Program-made: the position numbers and the translations under genes
Source of the DNA: Draconibacterium mangrovi
GTDB lineage: Bacteria; Bacteroidota; Bacteroidia; Bacteroidales; Prolixibacteraceae
Assembly: GCF_010586825.1 (NCBI RefSeq)
Contig: NZ_JAAAGB010000004.1
Span: forward strand, 186,001-250,000
Direction of reading: 5' to 3'
Length of the DNA stretch: 64,000 bases
Notes under the pieces: generated by a model
The model's input: the letters and a program-made list of their open reading frames with translations, nothing else
What the model was told of the DNA's origin: nothing
Databases searched by the model: none
Part shown: positions 18,786-27,505 of the stretch, in pieces
Layout: each line of letters opens with the position of its first letter
Position numbering within the stretch: position 1 is the first letter of the stretch

Positions 18786-19982
18786 TTATTGCGATTTTAA
18801 AAGCTCATCGTTGTTTTTAAATAACAACATAAATGCGACCACCAAAACCACTGAACTTAGCGTGGATATTCCCCAAATTGCATTCCAGTTATAGCCTGCA
18901 TCGCTTTTAAAATTGGCTATTAATTCGCTGCAAATAAAGTTTCCAACCAAAAGACCGGCACCAAAAGTTACCAGGAAAATAAAACCTTGTGCTTGTGATC
19001 TTAATTCGGCAGGTGCTTTTTTATCGATGTAAATCTGGCCGCCAACATAAAAGAAACCAAATATTAATCCGTGAATCAATATTCCGATATAATACATCCA
19101 GCTTTGGTTGATAATACCGCCTGCATAAAACGAAAAGTAGCGTACGGTTAAGGCAAGCAAACCAAAGATCATCACTTTTCGTAAGCCAAACTTTTTAATG
19201 GCCGGCGGAACCAGTAGTAAAAATCCCATTTCGGCCAGCACGCCCCAGTTCATTGTAACTGAAATGTATTTTGTATTAATGTTCAACAAAAACTCGGAAA
19301 AGAACGAGTAATACATCGCAAAGGGAATTAGCGACAGGAAAGAGAAAATGATAAATAGGGCAAAATTCTTATCGCGCATTAATTCAACTGTTCGCAAGCC
19401 AAAAGCATCAATTATCGAACCTTTTTTCCCTTTGGCCGGAGGAGGGGTATTTGGCAATGTAAGGTTAATAAATACGGCTATTATACTTACTGCAGCACCG
19501 CAATAAAACGGTATGTTTGTTCCGTCGAAATCAAGGCCTAAAAAGCGAATAAAAATTACACTAAAAATGCCGGATGCTACCCATCCAATTGAACCAAACA
19601 CCCTGATCTTTGGGAATTGTTCAGACGGAAGGTGCGCCATTGCAATAGAACTGGTTAAACTCCAGCTGGGCATGTAACCCAACATGGCAATAAGCAGAAA
19701 AATAAATAGTAAATCGGGTTGGTTTGTAGTTCCGGCAAGCAATAACATTACAGCATTCAGCAAGTTTAAGGAGGCCAATACTTTTTGTCCGGGGAAAAAA
19801 CGATCGGCCAGCATGCCAATAACCGGCGATACGAGGCAGCCAATAGCCATTGAACTTAAAATCATCGATTTTTCGAAACTGCTAACGTCGAGGTTGGTTA
19901 AATAAGCAGCAAGAGGAACCCACCAAACAGCATACATCATGTATTGGAGGAGCATCATCAGGGACAGTTTTATTCTAATCAT
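18786..19982 (-). CDS. MFS transporter, nucleoside:H+ symporter type
   Basis: 398 residues, about 12 transmembrane segments. YMMYAVWWVPLAAYL near the start, ADRFFPGQKVL between TM2 and TM3, KIRVFGSIGWVASG and IYIDKKAPAELRSQAQGF are features of the NupG/XapB nucleoside-symporter family. It should import nucleosides, or related small glycosides, with protons. Upstream, towards SusD, is a 249-bp gap with a terminator, so it has its own promoter. Confidence 0.75.
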   Translation of the reverse strand: MIRIKLSLMMLLQYMMYAVWWVPLAAYLTNLDVSSFEKSMILSSMAIGCLVSPVIGMLADRFFPGQKVLASLNLLNAVMLLLAGTTNQPDLLFIFLLIAMLGYMPSWSLTSSIAMAHLPSEQFPKIRVFGSIGWVASGIFSVIFIRFLGLDFDGTNIPFYCGAAVSIIAVFINLTLPNTPPPAKGKKGSIIDAFGLRTVELMRDKNFALFIIFSFLSLIPFAMYYSFFSEFLLNINTKYISVTMNWGVLAEMGFLLLVPPAIKKFGLRKVMIFGLLALTVRYFSFYAGGIINQSWMYYIGILIHGLIFGFFYVGGQIYIDKKAPAELRSQAQGFIFLVTFGAGLLVGNFICSELIANFKSDAGYNWNAIWGISTLSSVVLVVAFMLLFKNNDELLKSQ

Positions 19983-20179
19983 GACAATAGGATTTTAGGC
20001 AATGGGCAAATACCAGTGCATAGATTTAAGCAATACTATTAATTTGAGAACCGTTAACCTCTTCAGGTTCAGATAAGGTTAAGTGAATGTTTGGAAAATT
20101 CAGATAGTATTTTTCTGAATTTCAGTTATTGAAATTTGTCTTTCTTACTGTGAAAAATACGAAATGAATAGGTTGATAT

Positions 20180-20210
20180 AAAAAGACCGGCAACTTGAGC
20201 CGGTCTTTTA
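20180..20210 (-). terminator. Intrinsic terminator after susD
   Basis: Stem AAAAGACCGGC / GCCGGTCTTTT with a 7-nt loop, 20 nt after the SusD stop codon on the minus strand, with T-rich flank on both strands. Confidence 0.85.
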
Positions 20211-20231
20211 TATACTAACTAAACTAAACGA

Positions 20232-22103
20232 CTAGTTGTAACCGGGATTCTGTTGCAACTGTGGAGCTTTGTTTATTTCTGTACGTGAAATTGGTAACCA
20301 GTAGTTGGCATCATTCCACGATCTTGCATCAGCATCTGATGAAGTGTCGTAGAACCATTCGTGGCTACCATCTGCGTAATGATAGATTTTTATTGGATGA
20401 ACGGTTTTAATGACGTCTTCTGCAATCATCCATTTACGAATCATATACCAGCGGTCGCCTTCACCAAAGAACTCTACCATTCTTTCGTGACGATACCATT
20501 CTCTGGCTTCTGCCTGGTCAGTTGTCATTTTATCAGGTAATCCTGCACGGTTACGAATCATATTCAGTGCATCCATACCTTTTTCAACTTCATTCAATTC
20601 AATACATGCTTCTGCATAGTCCAGAACAACTTCAGCGAACCTCATTTCTATCCAGGCATTTTCGTTGTTAAAATATTGTCCAACGGTTGCCGGATCCTGG
20701 TATTTTTTGATGTAGTAACCGTTTTTAGTACCGTTCCATGCTTCGATTGGTCCCTGGCGGGTATCAACTCCGGCAGTTTGTGTACCATCGGCTGCAATAT
20801 AATAACCGGTTTGAACACGATTGTCCGGGTCGAATGCTACTGCATCGGTTGGGCGTTGGATCCATGCTGCGCCATCAAAAAGAACAGTTGCATAAAAGCG
20901 TGGTTCCCTTCCAACGTATGGATTAATTTGTGGATCAGCTGCCAGTTCAGCAGCTGTTGCTTCGCGTACTTCTTCATCGCCCGGATTGTATTTGTCCCAA
21001 ACGAAAGAACTACCATCGGCCATTTCGAATTCGCGAACTGCAAGTTCGTTCGGACCGTTGTTTCCCCAGTTGTGGTAACCATTCGGTCCCCACCATCTGT
21101 TTTGAGTAGTTCGGTTACCCTGCGACTGCAAGTGTTGCACACCCCAGATAGCTTCATCATTCCATTCGCCTTTTTGCGTAAAAATGCTAAAGAAGTTTTC
21201 AGAATAAGCATCAATATCAGCATCAGTTAATGGAGAAGGAGGATCGTCAGTTCCACCTGTTAATGAGTAATCTCCATAGTCTCCGTCCATAATTCCTTTG
21301 GCAATGGTTTGCGCCTGAGTGAGTAAAGACGTTCTGCTATGCGACTGGAACGAAACCAGCGGATCATCAGAATAAGCTCCATGCATTAATTCACCAGCAC
21401 TCCAGCTTAAAATACGCGATTTTAACGCTGCAGCAGCACCTTTTGTAGCGCGGCCCTGATCCATACCATCTTTGGTTGGAAGTCCGGCAATTGCTTTATC
21501 AAGGTCGGCAATAATAAAATCAAGTGTTGCATCTAGCGAAGATCTGTTAATAGATAAGAAATCTTCACCCAGTTCGAATGGCTGGTCAACCAGTACCAGA
21601 CCACCGTACGAGCGCATTAAGTTTACATAGTCGAAAGCACGGATAAAATAAGCTTCGGCAATGTATCTTGCCAGATCTTCTGCGTCTTTTGATTCTGGGG
21701 TAGGCACGTTTGGCGCATTTGCAAGAAATACGTTTACGTTTTTAATATTGCTGTATAGCCCCCACGTAATCCAGTTGAAACGCCAGTTTCCAAAGTGTCC
21801 CAATTCATCGGGGCTCATATTACCCTTTACAAACGGGTAACCTGCCGGACGGTGTATACACATTAATTCATCGGTAGCTCCAGCCAGTAGGTCTTCTCTT
21901 AATCCTAATAACATATTGTTATCAACGCCAATATAGTCGTAACATCTGCCCAAATATGCTTTTGTTAGGTTTAAGTCTTCAAAAACAGATTCCTCGTTAA
22001 AAGCATCAACCGCCTTTTGGTCGAGAATATCGTCGCATGATGTCGTTGCAATAATCAGCGTCAACACCAGTATCGAACCTAATATTTTTTTCATATTCTT
22101 CAT
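20232..22103 (-). CDS. SusD/RagB nutrient-binding outer membrane lipoprotein
   Basis: 623 residues with a lipoprotein signal (ATTSCDDILDQKAVDAF; Cys at about 23). TPR-like SusD fold: YIAEAYFIRAFDYVNLMRSYGGLVLV, ATKGAAAALKSRILSWSA, FAEVVLDYAEACIELNEVEK, MIRNRAGLP and the YRHERMVEFFGEGDRWYMIRKW region are family marks. It caps the SusC channel and captures the ligand at the cell surface. It is 20 bp downstream of susC. Ligand not deducible. Confidence 0.92.
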   Translation of the reverse strand: MKNMKKILGSILVLTLIIATTSCDDILDQKAVDAFNEESVFEDLNLTKAYLGRCYDYIGVDNNMLLGLREDLLAGATDELMCIHRPAGYPFVKGNMSPDELGHFGNWRFNWITWGLYSNIKNVNVFLANAPNVPTPESKDAEDLARYIAEAYFIRAFDYVNLMRSYGGLVLVDQPFELGEDFLSINRSSLDATLDFIIADLDKAIAGLPTKDGMDQGRATKGAAAALKSRILSWSAGELMHGAYSDDPLVSFQSHSRTSLLTQAQTIAKGIMDGDYGDYSLTGGTDDPPSPLTDADIDAYSENFFSIFTQKGEWNDEAIWGVQHLQSQGNRTTQNRWWGPNGYHNWGNNGPNELAVREFEMADGSSFVWDKYNPGDEEVREATAAELAADPQINPYVGREPRFYATVLFDGAAWIQRPTDAVAFDPDNRVQTGYYIAADGTQTAGVDTRQGPIEAWNGTKNGYYIKKYQDPATVGQYFNNENAWIEMRFAEVVLDYAEACIELNEVEKGMDALNMIRNRAGLPDKMTTDQAEAREWYRHERMVEFFGEGDRWYMIRKWMIAEDVIKTVHPIKIYHYADGSHEWFYDTSSDADARSWNDANYWLPISRTEINKAPQLQQNPGYN

Positions 22104-22123
22104 TTTTCAAAATTCATTAATTA

Positions 22124-25100
22124 CTAAAATGTAACTTTAACACCAAGAGCCATAGTTCTTACAGCAGGATATTGCATAGGAGCTCCAATTTCCGGATCGA
22201 AGTTCTTTTGAGCAGCATAGAGCAGGAACAGGTTGTTTCCTGCAAAATATACCTGAGCTCGTGAGATTCCCAAATCGCCAAATACAGTATTTGGAATGGT
22301 GTAAGTAAGAACGGCATTTTTCAATCGGCAATAAGCCATATTATCCAGGTGGTAAGTACTCATATGGTTATCAAACGACCAGTATAAGTCATCGCGGTTG
22401 TATGCTCTTGCTACATCAGTATTGGTGTTTTCAGGTGTCCAACGGTTGTCGAAACTCCACTGGAAATAGTTACCTGCTTCACCACGACGTCCATCCGAAA
22501 TGTTCATGCGGTAATATTTACCCTGACCTTGTGCCAGTACTGATAAGTGCCAGTTTTTGTAGTCTACGTCGATAGATAAACCGTAACTTACTTCAGGCAT
22601 ATCGGTTTGGTCGATAAGAATCTGGTCATCGCTGGTAATTGATCCGTCACCATCCACATCGCGGAATATAACATCACCTGGTTTTGCATTATCCCAGTGA
22701 GGATAAGCATCAACAGCTGCCTGATCCGCAAATACGCCAATAGCATCGTACATTAACCAGGCTCCGTAGGGGTGTCCGGTGCGTTGTTGCCATGGTTCTG
22801 CTCTTTCTGGCTCATCCATAAATACCACTTCGTTGTGATTGTATGAGAATTGACCGGTAAGGTCAAGACGAAGGTCGGAAGTAATATTTTTATGGTATCC
22901 GGCTTCCAACTCAAAACCACGGTTATCAACTTCAGCAATATTTTCATCAGGTAATGCCAATCCTGTAAATCCCGGAACTGAAGCATCTCTTGACGCTAGG
23001 ATATCAGAACGTTTGCTGTAGAAAACATCTGCATCGAAAGAGATTAAGTTATCAAGAATTTGCGATTCGAAACCCAAGTTGTAAGTAGTTTGTTTTTCCC
23101 AGGTAATGTTTGGGTTAGCTACAACTGATTGTTGAACAACAGTTTCAACCTGTTTTCCTGAGCCCATGGTTAAACCGGTTCCCAGTCCATATTTATTCAT
23201 GTATTGGAATGGATCACCCGGGTCCATACCCATTTTACCATATGATGCCTTCAGTTTGAAGTAGTTGATAGCCGATAGATTATTTTGCCAGAAACTTTCT
23301 TCAGAAGCTCTCCATCCCAACATTAAACCAGGGAAATTACCCCAACGGCTATCAGGTGGAAATTTTAACGAACCATCGCGACGGAACAGTGCTTCAACTA
23401 AATATTTTCCTGCATAACTATAGTTGGCACGACCAATAATTGATTTACGTGCGTAAATATACATTGATCCCCAGTTGTCTTTATCGGTATCGGAACCGGC
23501 GTCAATAGTTTGTACAACGTCAGAGATGTAGTATTTACGGAATGCTCCCATTTCATTTCTATTTTGTTCTATCTGTTCGTAGGCTCCGAAAATAGAGAAT
23601 GAATGCTCGCCAAAGTCGCGTGCATAGTTGAAGTTGAAGTTTGCTAATTTCCTGATATTTCTGCGATAGGTTTCAGCAAGTTCAGGAGAAGAGTATCCAC
23701 GTTTAGCGGGAGTCAGATCCATATCAATAATATAGCCTTCTGAATCATAAGTAGCAGAATCCCAGTTTTCAGTGTATAATGTCCATGGTTTACGGAATTC
23801 TTTTCTGTACCAGTTTGATATATCGTATGAATAATATCCGCTAAGAGTTAAGCCTTTAACCATTGGAGGTGTAATGGTTGCCTTAAAAGTTAACTGGTTG
23901 ATGTAGTCTTTCTGGTCGTTATAACCACCTTCAAAAGTAGAAGTTACAACAGGGTTATCACCATATTCAATATCCGGTCCCGGTAATCCGTTTGGCCAGA
24001 ATGACCAACGGGTAGGAAGCAAACGGGTTGACTGGCCATAAATAGCACCTGCACCTTTTGTTGGGTACAATTTGTTATTTAAGAAACCCGCGTAATCAAT
24101 CGATGTGGTTAACCAATCAGTAATAGGAAGTTCCAGCTTTGCACGCAGGTTGTATTGCTTGTAATTGGTTGATTCCTGTTTGTAAATTGCTTCTTCGTTT
24201 TTGTAACCCAACGATACGTAGTAATACATTCCGTTAGTACCACCATCGATACTAAAGTTATGTTTGCTGGTAGTTGTCCATTTGTCTACTAAGTCGCCAA
24301 CCCAGTCACTATTTGGGTGTACCCATGGGTCTCGGCCACTGTAAAACAATGCAATCTCATCGTCAGAATAAGTACGCTCTTTGTTTTCGTAGTCCTGGTA
24401 TTCACTCAACATCGTGGCATAGTCGCCGGCGTTGGTTACTTTAGGAAGAATAGTTGGAGTCATAAAACCCTGGTAAAACTGGTAGTTTAATCTTGGTTTT
24501 CCTGATTTTCCTTTTTTGGTAGTTACAAGGATAACACCGTTTGCTGCAGTTGAACCGTAAATAGCAGCCGACGCATCTTTTAGTACCGATACGCTTTCAA
24601 TATCAACCGGGTCAACATCGCTTAGCGAACGACCTGGGATTCCATCAATAACTACAAGAGGAGCAGTTAATTCCGGGTGGTCATCACGATCACCAAGTGT
24701 AGTACGTCCACGTACCAACAGAGTAGCATCACTCTGTCCCGGTTCACCTGTAGTTTGAATACCGGTAACACCACTCATACGACCCGATAGTGTGTTGGTA
24801 ACGTCGGCAGCAGGGATAGCTTCAATTTGCTCTCCGCTAACAGTTGCAACCGAACCTACCACATTTGCTTTTTTCTGAGAAGCATAACCTACGGCAATTA
24901 CTTCTTCAAGACCAATTGCCTCAGCCTCGAGGGTAATGTTGATGGTTGTTTTGTTGCCAATGTTTACTTCCTGGGTTTTCATCCCTACGAATGAAAAAAC
25001 AATCACTTTGGCATCAGCCGGAATACCGGTTAAATTGTAATTACCGTCAACATTGGTTACAATACCAACGGTTGTTCCTTTAACGATTACCGATACACCC

Positions 25101-25555
25101 GGAAGAGGCATACCTTCTTCGTCGACAACAGTACCTGAAATTGATTTTTCCTGAGGATTGTCCGAACTGCTAACAGATGTTGCTTTGCTGGCTTCAGGAT
25201 AAACAATAACTTGTCGGTCAATTACCTGGTAAGCTAGATGGTGTTGTGGTAAAATTTCATCTAAAATTTCTTCAACACGTGCATCTTCAGTCGTTACCGA
25301 CACTTTTTGATTGTCGTTTACAACATCGTTGTTGTAAACAAATTTGAACTCGCTTTGATCAGCGATGGTTTGAAATACCTCTTTCAGGCTGGCCTTTTTC
25401 ATTTTTAAATCGAACTTAACCGATTCAGAATACGTGCTGGCCTGTACACTAACAGCAATCGCCAGTAACAATGCCATAGTGACACCTGCTACGCGACGAA
25501 ATTTTGTTAGCCATCCCGATGAACAGGAAAGCTTAGCATTAATGCATTTTTCCAT
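22124..25555 (-). CDS. SusC/RagA TonB-linked outer membrane transporter with STN domain
   Basis: I place the start at 25555, which gives MEKCINAKLS and a plausible long signal (to about residue 40); an upstream ATG exists at 25582. Order over about 1143 residues: signal, STN/secretin-N domain (about 45-110, FKFVYNNDVV), carboxypeptidase-like domain (about 140-215, SISGTVVDEEGMPLPGVSV), plug with the SusC marks (SVLKDASAAIYGSTAANGVILV) and barrel to the C-terminal VKVTF. The STN domain is the part that signals to a FecR protein, and fecR and sigma genes lie directly upstream. Confidence 0.93.
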   Translation of the reverse strand: MEKCINAKLSCSSGWLTKFRRVAGVTMALLLAIAVSVQASTYSESVKFDLKMKKASLKEVFQTIADQSEFKFVYNNDVVNDNQKVSVTTEDARVEEILDEILPQHHLAYQVIDRQVIVYPEASKATSVSSSDNPQEKSISGTVVDEEGMPLPGVSVIVKGTTVGIVTNVDGNYNLTGIPADAKVIVFSFVGMKTQEVNIGNKTTINITLEAEAIGLEEVIAVGYASQKKANVVGSVATVSGEQIEAIPAADVTNTLSGRMSGVTGIQTTGEPGQSDATLLVRGRTTLGDRDDHPELTAPLVVIDGIPGRSLSDVDPVDIESVSVLKDASAAIYGSTAANGVILVTTKKGKSGKPRLNYQFYQGFMTPTILPKVTNAGDYATMLSEYQDYENKERTYSDDEIALFYSGRDPWVHPNSDWVGDLVDKWTTTSKHNFSIDGGTNGMYYYVSLGYKNEEAIYKQESTNYKQYNLRAKLELPITDWLTTSIDYAGFLNNKLYPTKGAGAIYGQSTRLLPTRWSFWPNGLPGPDIEYGDNPVVTSTFEGGYNDQKDYINQLTFKATITPPMVKGLTLSGYYSYDISNWYRKEFRKPWTLYTENWDSATYDSEGYIIDMDLTPAKRGYSSPELAETYRRNIRKLANFNFNYARDFGEHSFSIFGAYEQIEQNRNEMGAFRKYYISDVVQTIDAGSDTDKDNWGSMYIYARKSIIGRANYSYAGKYLVEALFRRDGSLKFPPDSRWGNFPGLMLGWRASEESFWQNNLSAINYFKLKASYGKMGMDPGDPFQYMNKYGLGTGLTMGSGKQVETVVQQSVVANPNITWEKQTTYNLGFESQILDNLISFDADVFYSKRSDILASRDASVPGFTGLALPDENIAEVDNRGFELEAGYHKNITSDLRLDLTGQFSYNHNEVVFMDEPERAEPWQQRTGHPYGAWLMYDAIGVFADQAAVDAYPHWDNAKPGDVIFRDVDGDGSITSDDQILIDQTDMPEVSYGLSIDVDYKNWHLSVLAQGQGKYYRMNISDGRRGEAGNYFQWSFDNRWTPENTNTDVARAYNRDDLYWSFDNHMSTYHLDNMAYCRLKNAVLTYTIPNTVFGDLGISRAQVYFAGNNLFLLYAAQKNFDPEIGAPMQYPAVRTMALGVKVTF

Positions 25556-25603
25556 ACAATAATAGTTTAGTTTGTTAAACAATAAAATTTAGTTCATTTA
25601 AAT

Positions 25604-25639
25604 CTCCCGTATTAAAGAGTTGATCAGACTCACGGGAAG
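25604..25639 (-). other. Hairpin in the susC leader
   Basis: A stem of CTTCCCGT / ACGGGAG with an inner GAGT/ACTC pair lies about 50-85 nt before the susC start on the minus strand. It has no T-run, so it may be an mRNA leader structure rather than a terminator. Confidence 0.4.
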
Positions 25640-25689
25640 ATTTTCTGTTTTGTTCTTAATTCATCATTTTTAATCGTGTCTTTTTTTAT

Positions 25690-26658
25690 TTATTCTATAA
25701 TTATTCCATTAGTATTTATTTTGTATTCAAATGTTTTGGCCACGCTCAGTAATTCGAGTATTCGTTCCAGCGATTCTTCTTCAAACTCTCCAGAATATTT
25801 CAGTTTGCCTGTAACTGAGTCGGAAACAAAAATCCTTGTTTCAAAATGGCGCTCCAGTTTTTTCGAAATGCTAAACAAATCTTCATCATAAAACCGCAAT
25901 ATTCCATCTCGCCATTGAGCCGGTTTTCCCAGATCAGTATGCAATAGTTTCATTTTTCCGGTGTTGGTGTTGTAATAAGCACGATCTCCCGGATTCAAAA
26001 TGGCAGTATTGTTATTCGTGTTCGGATTTAGCTGAACCTTGCCTTCGTATAACGAAATCTCATGAATATCGTCGGTGGGGTAGGCTACTACATTAAAATG
26101 TGTTCCCAAAACTTTTGTTTTAAGGTTCGAGGTTTCAATAATAAAAGGCTTCTCTGCATCCGGAGCAACCTCAAAATAAGCTTCGCCAAACAGTGTAACT
26201 TCTCTTTTATCGCCAATAAATGGTTCGCTGGCAATTAACAACGACGAGGAGTTTAACCATACTTTGGTTCCATCGCTTAAGGTAACAGTCTTAATTTCTT
26301 TGGCTTTGCAACTGTACTGGTTTAATGTAGGTGCCTGCTTTTTTTCTATGATATAGTTTATTGAAAATGCCATTGATACTATTAATAATACAGAGGCTGC
26401 AATTCCGATCCATTTCCAGTTATTAGTTTTCGGACTTTGGTGATATGTGAATCCAAGCTTTTTTTCAGTTTGCTGTATTATAGCGTGTTTTTTTGCTTTT
26501 GGGAAATAGTTCCTCCAGAAGGTATTAATTAGGGAATAACTTCGGGCAGTGGATTTATTTTCGTCCAGCTCGTTGTTAAGAAGTCCATCTTCTTCCTCGC
26601 TAATGGATTCTGTTAGCTTTTTAACAATGAGCTCGTAGGTATTGTCTTTGTTCGTCAT
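25690..26658 (-). CDS. FecR-family anti-sigma factor
   Basis: 322 residues. A cytoplasmic N-terminal part (1-80) is followed by one transmembrane segment (about 83-103, WIGIAASVLLIVSMAFSI), a periplasmic FecR domain (about 118-215, VTLSDGTKVWLNSSS and GEAYFEVAPDAEKPFII) and a C-terminal DUF4974-like domain (about 245-320, GILRFYDEDLFSISKKLE). It should hold the ECF sigma factor at the membrane and release it on a signal from the STN domain of the neighbouring SusC. Confidence 0.92.
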   Translation of the reverse strand: MTNKDNTYELIVKKLTESISEEEDGLLNNELDENKSTARSYSLINTFWRNYFPKAKKHAIIQQTEKKLGFTYHQSPKTNNWKWIGIAASVLLIVSMAFSINYIIEKKQAPTLNQYSCKAKEIKTVTLSDGTKVWLNSSSLLIASEPFIGDKREVTLFGEAYFEVAPDAEKPFIIETSNLKTKVLGTHFNVVAYPTDDIHEISLYEGKVQLNPNTNNNTAILNPGDRAYYNTNTGKMKLLHTDLGKPAQWRDGILRFYDEDLFSISKKLERHFETRIFVSDSVTGKLKYSGEFEEESLERILELLSVAKTFEYKINTNGIIIE

Positions 26659-26786
26659 CTTTTGTCTTTCTACCTAAAAAGACGTTTGTATTTTGTACTA
26701 TACCTAATTCAACAATAAAAAAAATAATAAATATTAGTTGTTAATGAAAATGGAAGGGGATGACAGTTATAACGTAGAGCGTTTTT

Positions 26787-27386
26787 TTACCAGATGAAAG
26801 AGAATAAACTGGCTTGTTTTAATGGCGAATTTTTTGCTTTCTTTTTCTTATCAATGCCAAGCGCTTCCGTTATTTTTTTAAGTGCAGTTACTAGGTGGTT
26901 ATTTACCGTTTTTTCTGATATGTTCATTATTACGGCAATTTCGCGGTGTTTGAAGCCATTTATTTTTGCAAGAGAAAAAGCTTCTCGGCATTTAGGAGGC
27001 AGCTCACCAATGGCTTCGTAAATTTTATTTAGCATTTCTTTTTCCAGCGTCTCCTCATCATTGCTTTCTACTGCGGGGAATAAAAAATCATTGTATTCAT
27101 CGATGAATACAATTTTTTCATTTTTCATTTTCCGGAGATGTGACAGACAGCCATTCTTTACTGCAATAAAAAGGTAGGACCTGATATTTTGGATAGTGGG
27201 GAGTTCTGATCTTTTATGCCATATTTTAACATAAACATCGCTTACAAGTTCTTCTGCAATTTCCTGATTGCGTACAAAACTTAACGCGTACTGAAGTAAT
27301 TCATCAGAGGTGACTTCCATTAATAATTGAAAGCTTCTGGTATTTCCTTCGGCAATTAACAGTTTCGTTCTTTGATCGTTTAGCAT
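26787..27386 (-). CDS. ECF RNA polymerase sigma-70 factor
   Basis: 199 residues. Region 2 (about 25-90, with YALSFVRNQEIAEELVSDVYVKIW) and region 4 (about 125-175, GELPPKCREAFSLAKINGFKHREIA and MNISEKTVNNHLVTALKKI) match the Bacteroidota ECF group paired with FecR and SusC/SusD. It should direct transcription of the susC-susD pair downstream. 128 bp separate it from fecR. Confidence 0.92.
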   Translation of the reverse strand: MLNDQRTKLLIAEGNTRSFQLLMEVTSDELLQYALSFVRNQEIAEELVSDVYVKIWHKRSELPTIQNIRSYLFIAVKNGCLSHLRKMKNEKIVFIDEYNDFLFPAVESNDEETLEKEMLNKIYEAIGELPPKCREAFSLAKINGFKHREIAVIMNISEKTVNNHLVTALKKITEALGIDKKKKAKNSPLKQASLFSFIW

Positions 27387-27505
27387 CTAGTATAAGCAAG
27401 TTGTGCAGCTCATTTATTAAAGAGATACACTTTAGTTTAGTTTAATGAAAATAAAAGTAGTGAACCTTAATGTAAAAAAAAAGGATTTTGTAAAAAATGA
27501 TTTTG

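Noticed and set aside
20040-20100. TGAACCTGA followed by GGTTAA on the minus strand, like the 3' part of a TPP riboswitch, before the MFS gene
   Set aside because: The CTGAGA element and the 5' GGGGTGC-type stem of the riboswitch are missing; only a 7-bp hairpin (TTAACCT / AGGTTAA) is present.
20676-21230. 184-codon open frame antisense to susD
   Set aside because: It overlaps well-conserved SusD coding sequence and resembles no protein family.
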